DNA from: Siphonodentalium dalli
Lineage: Eukaryota; Mollusca; Scaphopoda; Gadilida; Siphonodentaliidae
DNA length: 64,000 bases
Assembly: GCA_032622095.1 (NCBI GenBank)
Contig: CP136064.1
Coordinates: 38,430,426 to 38,494,425 of the forward strand
Direction: 5' to 3'
Position numbers and translations under genes: made by a program. Below the pieces are notes generated by a model. That model searched no databases and was not told where the DNA came from. It saw only the letters and a program-made list of their open reading frames with translations. Of this stretch, positions 45,701-51,133 are shown in pieces (the first letter of the stretch is position 1; every line of letters starts with the position of its first letter).

Positions 45701-47160
45701 ATACATAACCTATAGATAATCTATACATATTTATTTTGTTTTGGTTTACATTATTCTTTCTATTTGGCATCTCTTTGTGAAATCAAAGCACAATTTTAGA
45801 TATTTTTGTCAATTTGGTAGCCATCTTGGATTTCAAGGTGGCCATCTTAGATGATCATGTGACAAAACAATTACAAGCAGAATCTAATAGTATCCCAGAA
45901 AATTGGATCCTCAAGGAAATACATGTTTATTCATACCGTTATGAAATTCAAGATATTAGAGCCGAATATGGCATATTATTGAGTGAGATTACACTGATGT
46001 AGGGCATTTATGCACCCTAATATGATGTCCATCCACATAATATAAATATATAATTGTTAACCAAATATAATATTCTAAATATGAATGCCCTGTCAACATT
46101 TTGAGACTGAATATACCACCGAATTCATGTATAGTCCAACCTCTGAAGTAGGCATGGGAGGTGTTTTAGATACATACCTCAGGGTTCAAAGGGTTAAATT
46201 TAAAAACATAGTTTCATTTGCCTGAATTTACCACAGATCTATTGTGTGCCAGCTTGGTCATCATTTATCACTGTCTTCCTCTTTTCAGTGACAAAAGTCC
46301 AATCAGCCAGCACGGTGTCGTCGTCCCACACCAGCCAATCATTTACAACCATCAGACAGCAATTAGCACTGACTCCAATGCTAAATTTAACTGCTGCACT
46401 TGCATCAACGGCCGGACCAACAGTTAACAGGCCTCACAATGCCATACCAGCAACAGCTTGTTTACAGAGTCCTGCACCTAACAGAGTACCGGGAACTGTT
46501 ACCGTCCCGTTAATGTCACTCGCTAAGTCTCATCCTTTGTTGGTTGCGGCATTACCAGGAACAAGTCCTGGCACGACTAGAACTGTTACAATGGCGTTAG
46601 GTGGTGGGCAGGTTCCTGTCAAAATCACCCCGCCAATTTCATCAGTGACTCAAGCAACAACTGTATCAACAATCCCTGTGGCTAGTTTTGGCTCTTCTCT
46701 GGGAACAACAGTGAAGCCATACTATGCGATCCCTCCGGGAACTCAGCTTGTTGCTGCAAGCACGCTTGCCGCGCTGACGCAGACCATGCCCAGATCAACA
46801 AATTCAATAAGCACATCACATGTTACAACTACAAACGTTAACACTGTTCCGGTAAACGCTTTGTTAAATTCTGGAGGTACAAATCAAAGTGCAGGTGTTC
46901 ATCAAATGATATCTCTGGGTCACCTCGCATCAGGAGCACAGATTGTTTCACCGATAGGACTCCAGACTGCACATTTGAATAACGTTTTGAACTCTGCACT
47001 TTTGAAGTCGATTGGTCAAATACCAGTCATTTCACCTCAAATCATTCCAGCCGGACAGGTTCTTGGACAACAAGTTGTAAAACCAGTCGTCGTCATGTCA
47101 ATGCCCAGTGTTATGACACCATCATCACTGACAGCACTTGCAACAACCACGGCTACCTAA
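18675..47160 (+). CDS. MNT: MNT, MAX-binding transcriptional repressor
   Basis: Join(18675..18741, 23061..23199, 23777..23818, 24793..24907, 34415..34592, 36753..36836, 40641..40973, 46289..47160): 1,830 nt, 609 residues plus stop, in frame throughout, with GT-AG at every junction. Residues 1-17 (MSFQTLLQAAEFIELST) are the SID helix that recruits SIN3 co-repressor. Residues 72-121 are the bHLH; H76, E80 and R84 are the E-box contact pattern of this family. Residues 123-151 form a zipper with L123, L130, L137, L144 and L151. Residues 190-197 are acidic, and 209-609 are low-complexity. MNT pairs with MAX in the nucleus and represses MYC targets at CACGTG. Vertebrate MNT is about 580 residues. 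The HNKLEKNRRAHLKECF core favours MNT over MXD. Confidence 0.93.
19509..20092. mobile_element. TTAA-flanked MITE (TTAAAGGGGTACTGTACGCC ends)
   Basis: The left end is TTAAAGGGGTACTGTACGCC. The right end, AAATGGCGTACAGTAACTAC then AGTACCCCTTTAA, folds back onto it with a small internal insertion. TTAA is present on both sides. The 584-bp body is A/T-rich and non-coding. A TTAACCCTTTCG phrase follows immediately and may be one end of a different TTAA element. Confidence 0.8.
20741..21200. mobile_element. Inverted-repeat MITE (TACTCTTGGGCTCC ends)
   Basis: TACTCTTGGGCTCCAAATAA on the left returns as TTATTTGGAGCCCAAGAGTA on the right. The inside repeats short words such as AATAATAGTGCAGG and AATAAATGTGCA. 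The end pattern is shared, with substitutions, with the elements at 22719-22892 and 29089-29250. Confidence 0.8.
22192..22600 (+). repeat. Stem-loop-headed module element (ACCCCCA type)
   Basis: It begins with a hairpin (TACCCCCACTTTCG ... ATGGGGGT, 22192-22218), then GCGTCCGTCTGTCCG, then two modules with the shared phrase AACAAMTATGAACCGATTT, and ends near CATTGGGGGTATGC. Similar heads occur at 27118 and 54718. Confidence 0.65.
22719..22892. mobile_element. Small MITE (GTACTCTCAGGTGCCTA ends)
   Basis: GTACTCTCAGGTGCCTA pairs with TAGGCACCTGTGAGTAC. The inside has AATAATAGTGATGG repeated three times in both orientations. It lies in MNT intron 1. Confidence 0.75.
23061..23199 (+). CDS. MNT: MNT exon 2 (serine-rich linker)
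   Basis: Residues 23-69. It completes the split codon as E and encodes DSKSRLYIKKPSSP, a serine-rich segment SGSETSSTDG, and SIEDSGGRRRPGG before donor GTACGT. The RRRPGG-SGTRDLHNK junction with exon 3 matches the KKRPGG/GTREVHNK region that precedes the bHLH in MNT. Confidence 0.88.
23777..23818 (+). CDS. MNT: MNT exon 3 (basic region)
   Basis: A 42-nt micro-exon encoding GSGTRDLHNKLEKN and two bases of R83. It carries H76 and E80 of the DNA-contacting HNKLEKNRR motif; R84 comes from the next exon. Acceptor TTTTCCAG, donor GTTAGT. It is too short to be found without the protein family as guide. Confidence 0.9.
24040..24245. repeat. Tandem repeat in MNT intron 3
   Basis: Four imperfect copies of a ~50-bp unit built from ATTGCCAGAATGTCATAGTT and GATTTACTGTGAACATAT, with spacing that varies between copies. 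It has no coding sense. Confidence 0.7.
24793..24907 (+). CDS. MNT: MNT exon 4 (helix-loop-helix)
   Basis: It encodes R83 (completed), then RAHLKECFDFLKLHVPNF (helix 1 and start of loop) and QKKTSNLSVLRGALKYVQ (loop and helix 2), ending in phase 0 at donor GTATGT. The family pattern RAHLKECF...P...KKTSNLSVLR.ALRYIQ is fully kept. Confidence 0.95.
25316..25763. mobile_element. TTAA-type MITE, CCAGGTCCGATT subfamily, long form
   Basis: Left TTAACCCTTTCAGTGCCAGG, right CTCCTGGCACTGAAAGGG then TTAA. Beyond the usual GCATTCTCTTATATATG hairpin it carries a ~150-bp insert (TCTTACGTTTTTCATGGGCA ... GCTATAGCATGCTAAAGCAT) that is also in the 63.6-kb copy but missing from the 11.2- and 34.7-kb copies. 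Confidence 0.88.
26560..27640 (+). repeat. Array of ~160-bp modules
   Basis: CAGATATCTCNACNAC..GT, then ATCTNAATGAAATTTGGTAT GG..GTTCACTACTATGAGG and a T-rich part ending GTTTATCTGGAAATGT recur at about 26583, 26744, 26913, 27228, 27386 and 27549. At 27118 a hairpin head (ATCCCCCCACTC...AATAGGGGT) followed by CATCTGTCCGTCC starts a second element inside the array. The 200-codon open frame at 26415 is a by-product of the repeat. Confidence 0.75.
27745..27935. repeat. 95-bp tandem repeat, 2.2 copies
   Basis: CAACTGGCATCGAATCACTC and GAAGTGCCCCAARCAACATT recur with a ~92-95-bp period. ACATGTTGTCGATATAGGTA ends each unit. Copies are highly similar, so recent. Confidence 0.8.
28065..28215. mobile_element. 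Single-hairpin CAAGCC-type MITE with 8-bp TSD
   Basis: A 151-bp version that keeps the outer CAAGCCTTGAAATAG ends but has only one inner hairpin. Target duplication CTTACTAG and CTTGCTAG (7 of 8). It shows that the one-hairpin form is mobile on its own. Confidence 0.88.
28740..29611. mobile_element. Inverted-repeat element, TGGGAGGCCAAA ends
   Basis: The best-paired ends are TGGGAGGCCAAATTCACAT at 28916 and TTGGCCTCCCA ending at 29611; another GAGGCCAAATTCACATTT lies at 28747. The interior is rich in AAGCGTAATTCAATTA words. A different MITE (29089-29250) has inserted into it. Confidence 0.6.
29089..29250. mobile_element. Small MITE (TACTCTCAGGTGCCTAATAA ends), nested
   Basis: CTCAGGTGCCTAATAATAGT on the left and ATTATTAGGCACC on the right. 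It is related to 22719-22892 but reads in the opposite order inside, and sits inside the TGGGAGGCC element, so it inserted later. Confidence 0.7.
30590..30770. other. CG-richer patch with two CACGTG sites
   Basis: CACGTG at 30654 and 30687 with a nearby ATCACGTTGTGCG (about 30699). The patch has more CG dinucleotides than its surroundings. It may be a relic of a mobile element or an intronic regulatory site; I cannot decide from sequence. Confidence 0.3.
31342..32643 (+). mobile_element. Stem-loop-headed array, copy 1 (7 modules)
   Basis: A 28-nt palindrome head (AGCTCAACTTAC...GTAAGTTTGAGCT), CCATGGGTTGGCGTCCGTGT, then seven modules of ~150-164 bp, then a fixed tail (TTCCACATTCCTAATC ... 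GTTGAGCTACAGTGTCATTG ACACTTTCATT). The module landmark ATTCGGCCAAAAAACATGGC starts at about 31531, 31682, 31845, 32009, 32165, 32328 and 32487. Two module subtypes differ at the junction (TTTCAAAATTCAATCC or TTTTACTCTTTGCATG). Non-coding; open frames such as MAAGGHVFWPNDPK on the minus strand are by-products. Confidence 0.88.
32648..32790. mobile_element. TTAA-type MITE, left part
   Basis: TTAACACTTTCATGGTGGGA, GCTGGTGCAGAATCGAAGAC and a decayed TCTCTTATATATG hairpin. The right end is not recognisable. It starts 5 bp after the end of the preceding array. Confidence 0.6.
33396..34404 (+). mobile_element. Stem-loop-headed array, copy 2 (5 modules), abuts exon 5
   Basis: Same head-array-tail layout as copy 1. 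The head is 30 nt and differs from copies 1 and 3 by one added base pair, with a T in one arm and an A in the other. Modules start (ATTCGG landmark) at about 33601, 33755, 33920, 34083 and 34245. The tail CAGTGTCATTGACACTTTCATT ends at 34404; the MNT exon 5 acceptor AG is at 34413-34414. Confidence 0.88.
34415..34592 (+). CDS. MNT: MNT exon 5 (leucine zipper)
   Basis: Residues 122-180, starting FLKHREKDLLKEVEHLMVEK. Leucines at 123, 130, 137, 144 and 151 fall in perfect heptads. The segment GMEVDLSAFGKIEDDSSSS follows. Acceptor CATTTTATTTTCAG, donor GTGAGC. In the family this helix continues from helix 2 and pairs with MAX. Confidence 0.93.
34652..34902. mobile_element. TTAA-type MITE, CCAGGTCCGATT subfamily
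   Basis: TTAACCCTTTTAGTGCCAGG to CTGGCACTCAAAGGGTTAA with the GCATTCTCTTATATATGCGA hairpin and a T-run (about 34779-34800). It lies 59 bp after exon 5. Confidence 0.88.
34914..35557. mobile_element. Element with 40-bp terminal inverted repeats
   Basis: GTGTTGTCTTCATAGG/TTTTTGAAGAGTTATCTATC CTGG (34914-34953) returns inverted at 35518-35557 with three mismatches. Inside, from about 35035 to 35420, is a ~380-bp sequence also found at 48320-48700 and 60820-61190 without these ends. No TSD was resolved and no coding sequence was seen. Confidence 0.8.
36274..36699. mobile_element. hAT-like nested-hairpin MITE, long variant, perfect TSD
   Basis: CAAGCCTGAGTTTAGTGTGC to CACTCAGGCTTG, 426 bp, with two hairpins separated by a ~190-bp spacer. 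Target duplication ATTTCAGC on both sides (36266-36273, 36700-36707). It ends 53 bp before MNT exon 6. Confidence 0.9.
36753..36836 (+). CDS. MNT: MNT exon 6 (acidic segment)
   Basis: Residues 181-208: DVGDPIMSDQEEEELKQIEQ then APLMAVQN. Acceptor GAAATATTTCAG, donor GTGAGT, phase 1 on both sides, so it could be skipped without breaking the frame. Vertebrate MNT also has an acidic stretch after the zipper (GEDNIDEDMEED). Confidence 0.82.
37367..38150 (+). repeat. Stem-loop-headed module element (GTCCCCCGA type), long
   Basis: Head GTCCCCCGAAAAAGTTATTT TCGGGTGAC, then CATCCGTCCGTCCGTCCGG, modules with TTTCGACTTAGAAAA and CAAGTTTGGAT, and an end CGACTTGCCACATTTTTGGG GGACACTGTGGTCGGCTGAC. Relative of 45029-45510. 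It lies in MNT intron 6. Confidence 0.7.
38160..39312. other. MNT intron 6 spacer
   Basis: No exon recognised. A pair of phrases, GGGAGATTTTTGCGGGAGGT (about 38342) and GGGAGATATTGGGGGTTATC with CGGGAGTCTCACGGACAATC (about 39160-39230), suggests a decayed repeat. Confidence 0.35.
39313..39551. mobile_element. TTAA-type MITE, CCCTTTCATG subfamily
   Basis: TTAACCCTTTCATGACTGGA to ATCATGAAAGGGTTAA, with two GCATTCTCTTATATATGCGA-type hairpins joined by GACAATATTTACCTTGACCG. The second hairpin is shortened. Confidence 0.88.
39587..39609 (+). repeat. (GTA)n microsatellite
   Basis: About seven GTA/TAG triplets in MNT intron 6. Confidence 0.85.
39650..40055. mobile_element. Nested-hairpin MITE, long variant, decayed ends
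   Basis: GTGTCTGTCATTTGCAGAAT, hairpin one, long-variant spacer (39770-39955), hairpin two ending CTCATTTTACCAATGACA. Outer CAAGCC ends are lost. Confidence 0.75.
40641..40973 (+). CDS. MNT: MNT exon 7 (linker, low complexity)
   Basis: Residues 209-319. It is open for 111 codons in the frame required by exon 6, and is rich in P, T, V and S (for example QPTPQMVPAYETYQFKPQVP). Acceptor TCCTCTTTTTCAG, donor GTATGT, phase 1. No domain recognised; assignment rests on frame and splice fit. Confidence 0.8.
41220..41706. repeat. Dispersed repeat, inverted relative to 61.96-62.40 kb
   Basis: From an A-run (41226-41243) to TTTTCTGACTATTACTAGAC. It shares TAGAGGGAACTTTG-like, GACAACAATAATAA, GTGTCAATTTATAGACAAC and AATTGTAACTCC-like phrases, inverted, with 61960-62400. 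The A-run at one end could be a poly(A) tail. Confidence 0.6.
41862..42532. mobile_element. hAT-type element with perfect 8-bp TSD
   Basis: Ends TAGTGTTCAAACGATTAGTC and GAGTCGTTTGAACACTA. GTCTCTCT flanks both sides (41854-41861, 42533-42540). 671 bp, non-coding. Carries CACGTG at 42366 and 42378. It interrupts an older repeat (ATCGGGACAAAGAAYGACNC words at 41785 and 42725). Confidence 0.9.
42872..43217. mobile_element. Inverted-repeat MITE (AGGCCAAAGAAAA ends)
   Basis: AGGCCAAAGAAAAAAATATT then TGGTTTGGGTTTCC on the left; AACCCAAACCAGACATTTAA then TTTTCTTTGGCCT on the right. About 346 bp, A/T-rich, no target duplication resolved. Confidence 0.75.
43587..44869. mobile_element. hAT-type element, 1.28 kb, 8-bp TSD
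   Basis: Ends TAGGGCCCTGCGATGCATC and GAATCGCAGGACCCTA; flanks GGCCAGAC (43579-43586) and CGCCAGAC (44870-44877), 7 of 8. Subterminal regions are full of AATCGAAT/ATTCGATT words. Two open frames (44150-44344 and 44464-44706) have no transposase motif, so it is non-autonomous or decayed. Confidence 0.85.
45029..45510 (+). repeat. Stem-loop-headed module element (GTCCCCCGA type), short
   Basis: Head GTCCCCCGACGTTCTG ... GGGGGAC, CGTTCGTCCGTCCATCCGTC, two modules with CCTTCATGGTGTAA and ATATTGNANATGTGCAACAT GTATATAGATGA, end GTCGGGGGACACTGTGGTCG. The modules match 37920-38100. Confidence 0.75.
45600..46200. other. MNT intron 7 tail
   Basis: It contains two GGTGGCCATCTT/GCCATCTTGGATTTYAAGGT phrases (45615-45665, 45815-45855) related to the module repeats. 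The rest is A/T-rich. CAAAGGGTTAA at 46187 resembles one end of a TTAA-type MITE without a partner. Confidence 0.4.
46289..47160 (+). CDS. MNT: MNT exon 8 (C-terminal tail)
   Basis: Residues 320-609 and the TAA stop. An uninterrupted 290-codon S/T/A/V/P-rich, uncharged tail beginning VTKVQSASTVSSSHTSQS, with repeated hydrophobic patches such as QIVSPIGLQTAHLNN and VLGQQVVKPVVVMS. Acceptor CTGTCTTCCTCTTTTCAG. Length and composition resemble the P/S/T-rich tails of animal MNT proteins, but I see no named domain. Confidence 0.85.
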
Positions 47161-47760
47161 GACATTGTTACAATGGTAGTATGATGCATGGACGGTCTAA
47201 ATAAGGAAAACAGTTTCATAGATTATTTGGTTATCATTACTTAAATTATACCAGTCTGAGTAAACAGACTATTGAACAGATAGTCTGAAGCAAACAGTAA
47301 GGAATCCCATGTCCTTTATAACCCTTCCATGATTTGCGCTTCCTGAAATTTTGCGAAAACCCTGTGCCAATGCATCTATATATGTGAATTTCCCAAAGGG
47401 AGCCTCACATATATAAGAAAATACATTGACCTAACAATATTTACCTTGACCTTGTAGCCAGTGTGTTCTCTTATACATACGAGGCTCCCTATGGGAGACT
47501 CGCATATATTATAGAATGCACTGGCACATGATATTTAATGCTGCTCCAGCGCAGCTCCCATCATCAATGGGTTAAAAGTATTATGCCAATGTCAGCCAAC
47601 CACAAATTGCAGCTGGTCTCGGCCAGAGCAAATCAGAAGATAACTGCGTAGAATTTCTAATGCGAAACATGGGCAGTGATGTCATTTTGCAGGTAAAACC
47701 CTATTTATCCAGATTTTATCGGTGGTAATAAAAGATATTGGATTGTTTCAGACAAATGAA
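47161..47760 (+). other. MNT 3' flank / likely 3' UTR
   Basis: No AATAAA within about 550 bp of the stop. The first is at 47727-47732, beyond a TTAA MITE (47318-47575). Either the 3' UTR runs through the MITE or a variant signal (AATAAG-like at 47200) is used. Confidence 0.4.
47318..47575. mobile_element. TTAA-type MITE, CCCTTTCATG subfamily
   Basis: ATAACCCTTCCATGATTTGC to CATCATCAATGGGTTAA with both Y-shaped hairpins and the TTTACCTTGACCTTG linker. The ends are mildly decayed. Confidence 0.8.
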
Positions 47761-47815
47761 CATGCAGCTGTTTTAATAGTCTGAATTCACTCAGACTGAT
47801 AATATACTAAAGGTA

Positions 47816-48215
47816 TTAACCCTTTACCCAACAGAACGGCCCTGTGCCAATGCATTCTCTTATATATGCGAGTCGACCATAGGTCGCCTCGCATATATAA
47901 GAGAATGCATTGGCTTAACACATTAAAAATTATGAAATTATTAAAGAATGTAAGAAAAAATGGTAAAAAGTGTTAAAAAAAGATTTATTTTAGGCCAATG
48001 CATTCTCTTATATATGCGAGGCGACCTATGGTCGACTCGCATATATAAGAGAATGCATTGGCACAGGGCATAACTGTAACTATCACAATGTGGTCAAGGA
48101 GCCGGTTCCAATGATATCCATATTTGTATGGTTGTATTGAGACAGACCGAAGATAATTTAGGCTGTTGAAGCTTTATTTGGGCGTTTTTGGCCGGTTTGT
48201 TGGGTAAAGGGTTAA
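47816..48215. mobile_element. TTAA-type MITE, CCCTTTACCCAACA subfamily
   Basis: TTAACCCTTTACCCAACAGA to TTTGTTGGGTAAAGGGTTAA. It uses the same GCATTCTCTTATATATGCGA hairpin twice in inverted order (about 47844-47915 and 47995-48065) but has different end sequences and a different right interior from the other subfamilies. Confidence 0.88.
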
Positions 48216-48319
48216 CATGACATATAATGGTGTGTTATCATCCTCTCTTGATTAGTAGGCTTACTCTCAACTGCCGAGTAATCTTGATTATATTTGTAAA
48301 TTACTTTAATCCTTCATGG

Positions 48320-48700
48320 TTAAAGTGATGTGAAACACTCTGGTCGGGTGATCAGGTATAAATGGAGAATAATCTTGCTGAAAGTAGTTATTTTTACAAA
48401 TATTATATCCAAATTGACAACACACATCATCATCATTCTTACATATTAATTAAATACAGTGACTCTCGATGACGAAATCATTTTCGTTAGTTTATCGCCG
48501 ATAGTTTCGTCCCAAATTGAGATGTAAATATTTACAATTCAGCGTAATTCTGACGATGTTTTCTATTGAATGGAACCGTTTATTTGCTTGAGATTTTTGG
48601 CGATGTTAGTAGAATGCTACATTTCTCCTATTGGCATAGTGCCTGAATACTAACTCATCAGTTTCTCGTACCCGAACAAGTCCATAATATGTCTTAACAA
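48320..48700 (+). repeat. Dispersed ~380-bp repeat, copy 2
   Basis: TTAAAGTGATGTGAAACACT, ACAAATATTATATCCAA, TTCGTTAGTTTATCGCCGAT, GATGTTAGTAGAATGCTACA and CCGAACAAGTCCATAATATG, all as at 35035-35420 and 60820-61190. Confidence 0.8.
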
Positions 48701-49973
48701 AATAGAAATATTTGCTTCCCCTCTCGATCACAGTGTCTTATTTAGGTTTTTACTTTTCACTAAAATATCAAGTGGCAAAGTGATCTGGTACATATTCAGC
48801 TAAAAATGTTTTACTGATGACATTAATATTCTTTGTCTGATTATCTGATTAGTGGGAATGGTTTTGCTTTTTAATAGAATGAATATCGCTATTGGTAGTG
48901 AGAGTAAATATCAGTTGTAGAGCGTCTGTGGTGGCACTGTATTTAAATGTAACTTCATTAACTTATTTTTTGGGAGAAAAATTCCTTGGGTGTAGTATGC
49001 CTTCAGAATAATTTTGCAGGTGATAGTATGATTACATCATGAGAGTGCCATCAAACAGTTTTTTCACTTCCACAGTTAAGATAACACAGTCAACGAGATG
49101 TATAAAGCTCATATATTGTACCAAGACATATACCCCCCCCCCCCCCCCCCCCCAAAAAAAGTTCTTTTGTATCGACAAACCATGTGCTGTATATACTAGT
49201 ACCCATGTCATGTTTTTCTTTAATCATCCATTTGCATTAATGCAGGACACAATTATCACCTTATGGGGCTGCATCCCATGACATTTGGATTAGCTCAGCA
49301 GTATTATCATTGACCATAGGGTCTGTATAGCTGTTAGGATATATATACCATGCCAACAGCAAAGCAGATGGCACAATTTGCACAAGATTCATGATCTTGG
49401 GGTCATGGGTTCGTACATTCAACTGAGTTACTCAGTACCCCACGGTGTTGTTCAATTCCAATATAAAAAGGGCATCCATTGCAGCCGTTAAAATCATCAT
49501 AGATAATGACTGTCACACAATCACGTCTAAGGTTCGCACTGCCGCTAGCCAACTGCAAAATTAATTCATATTTGGCACAACTATACTGTCTGCTTCTCCT
49601 ATTGTCATATCTTGTGGACACATGCATGTGTAGAATACGTGAGCTTTATACACCTAGGTATTATGTATTACTGGATATTCATTTGTAGATATCCATGTGT
49701 CCTCATAACTTATAAATCACCCGAGCCATGCATCTTTTGTCCTTGATCATACAACATTAGTACAGACTTGTCCTGTCTGTGGATATGAACAAATTACTAT
49801 CGTCTCATGATGAGCTTATCCCTTGTATTAAATATCCAAACATGTCTTCAAATATTCACATATCATCCAGTTATCATCGGTGGGTTTCTAAAATGTATCA
49901 TCCAAAAATCTAATTTTACATTACTGTATAAATTTTACATTTACTGTAAATAAAATTGGTATCTGCCAATAAC
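48701..49973. other. Intergenic, nothing recognised
   Basis: No exon, RNA gene or named repeat. A C-run at about 49133-49152 may be a sequencing weak point. Confidence 0.4.
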
Positions 49974-50519
49974 ACGGGGGGAGAACTGCGACGTGAGGAT
50001 CGGTGGCCTTCCGATAAAGAGACGGTGGAAATCCGATAAACGAGACGGTTCGCTTTCGGCGACAAACGAGATTTTCTTCGTGTTTGGGCATTCAAACGGA
50101 ATTGCCGTGACAAATCAGGTTTCATATCGTCATATAGTTATCTTAGTTACTAATATCCATCAAAATCTAGACGCTACAGTGAGTTAAACCAATAGAATCG
50201 CCATTTAAAAGTCACGCGACGGTTCGTTTTCCGATAAAAACGAACCGTCGCGTGTCTTTTATCGGAAAACTCACCGTCGCGTGACTTTTAAATGGCTATT
50301 CTCTTGGTTTTAGTCACTGTAGCGTCTAGATTTTGATGGATATTAGTAACTTAAATAACGATATGATATGAAACCTGATTTGTCACGGCAATTCCGTTTG
50401 AATGCCCAAACACGAAGAAAATCTCGTTTGTCGCCGAAAGCGAACCGTCTCGTTTATCGGATTTCCACCGTCTCTTTATCGGAATGCCACCGATCCTCAC
50501 GTCGCAGTTCTCCCCCAGT
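49974..50519. mobile_element. Foldback element: ~545-bp near-perfect palindrome
   Basis: Left arm (49974 to about 50225) starts CACGGGGGGAGAACTGCGAC; the right arm (about 50268 to 50519) is its inverse, ending GTCGCAGTTCTCCCCCAGTG. Arms differ at only a few positions. The centre contains a smaller inverted set of CGCGACGGTTCGTTTT and AAAACGAACCGTCGCG. Flanking AATAA on both sides is a candidate 5-bp target duplication. Confidence 0.88.
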
Positions 50520-50769
50520 GAATAACTTTGTATAATAATCCTTTTTATTATACGCTCAACAGTGAATTATAGAAAAAAACTTGTTTAGACAAACATCGAT
50601 ACCACCCAGAAGGGGATATAGAAGAATATACTTTCACACTAGCTTAACGTGCGACCAATTCACTTGCGTGTACCAATGCGCTACCGGAATATTTCAAAAT
50701 CCACGCACAATAATTGAGTTATCTTTCCTTTTCTATACTTAGTACGTCTGCTTTGTTTATGTTTTGCAG

Positions 50770-50924
50770 AAAATATGGAAGCATTGGAAGGCCATTCAAC
50801 ACTCGTCAGAGATTATCTTTGGGGAAATTTCCAATTAGATGAAGAAATTTCACTTGAACAGTTGTATCTGCCAATAACTTTATATCACAGTTGTTATTTT
50901 CATATTCATATTCAAGCCTGCTAA
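50770..50924 (+). CDS. Candidate orphan exon (possible alternative MNT end)
   Basis: A strong acceptor (TTTATGTTTTGCAG) precedes an open frame ENMEALEGHSTLVRDYLWG NFQLDEEISLEQLYLPITLY..., stopping at TAA 50922. Reading in the phase left by MNT exon 7 (one base) keeps it open. The last codons and stop come from the CAAGCC-type MITE that follows. No domain recognised; it may be a decoy. Confidence 0.25.
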
Positions 50925-51125
50925 TAGTGTGCCTGTCATTTGCAGAATGAGGCCCCCAGAGGGTGAATGTAGTGATGCTATCTCACACAGTGGGCTAGCA
51001 TCACCAAATTCACCCTCTGGGAACCTCATTCTGCTAAGGCCTAAGCAGAATGAGGTCCCCAGAGGGTGAATTTACCCTCTGGGGACCTCATTCTGCAAAT
51101 GACAGACACACTATTTCAAAGCCTG
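50913..51125. mobile_element. hAT-like nested-hairpin MITE with perfect TSD
   Basis: CAAGCCTGCTAATAGTGTGC to CACTATTTCAAAGCCTG; TTCATATT on both sides (50905-50912, 51126-51133). The second hairpin has lost its loop region, leaving GGGTGAATTTACCCTCTGGG. Confidence 0.88.
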
Positions 51126-51133
51126 TTCATATT

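Noticed and set aside
46177-46197. Lone TTAA-type MITE end (CAAAGGGTTAA)
   Set aside because: No partner end found within 1 kb upstream.
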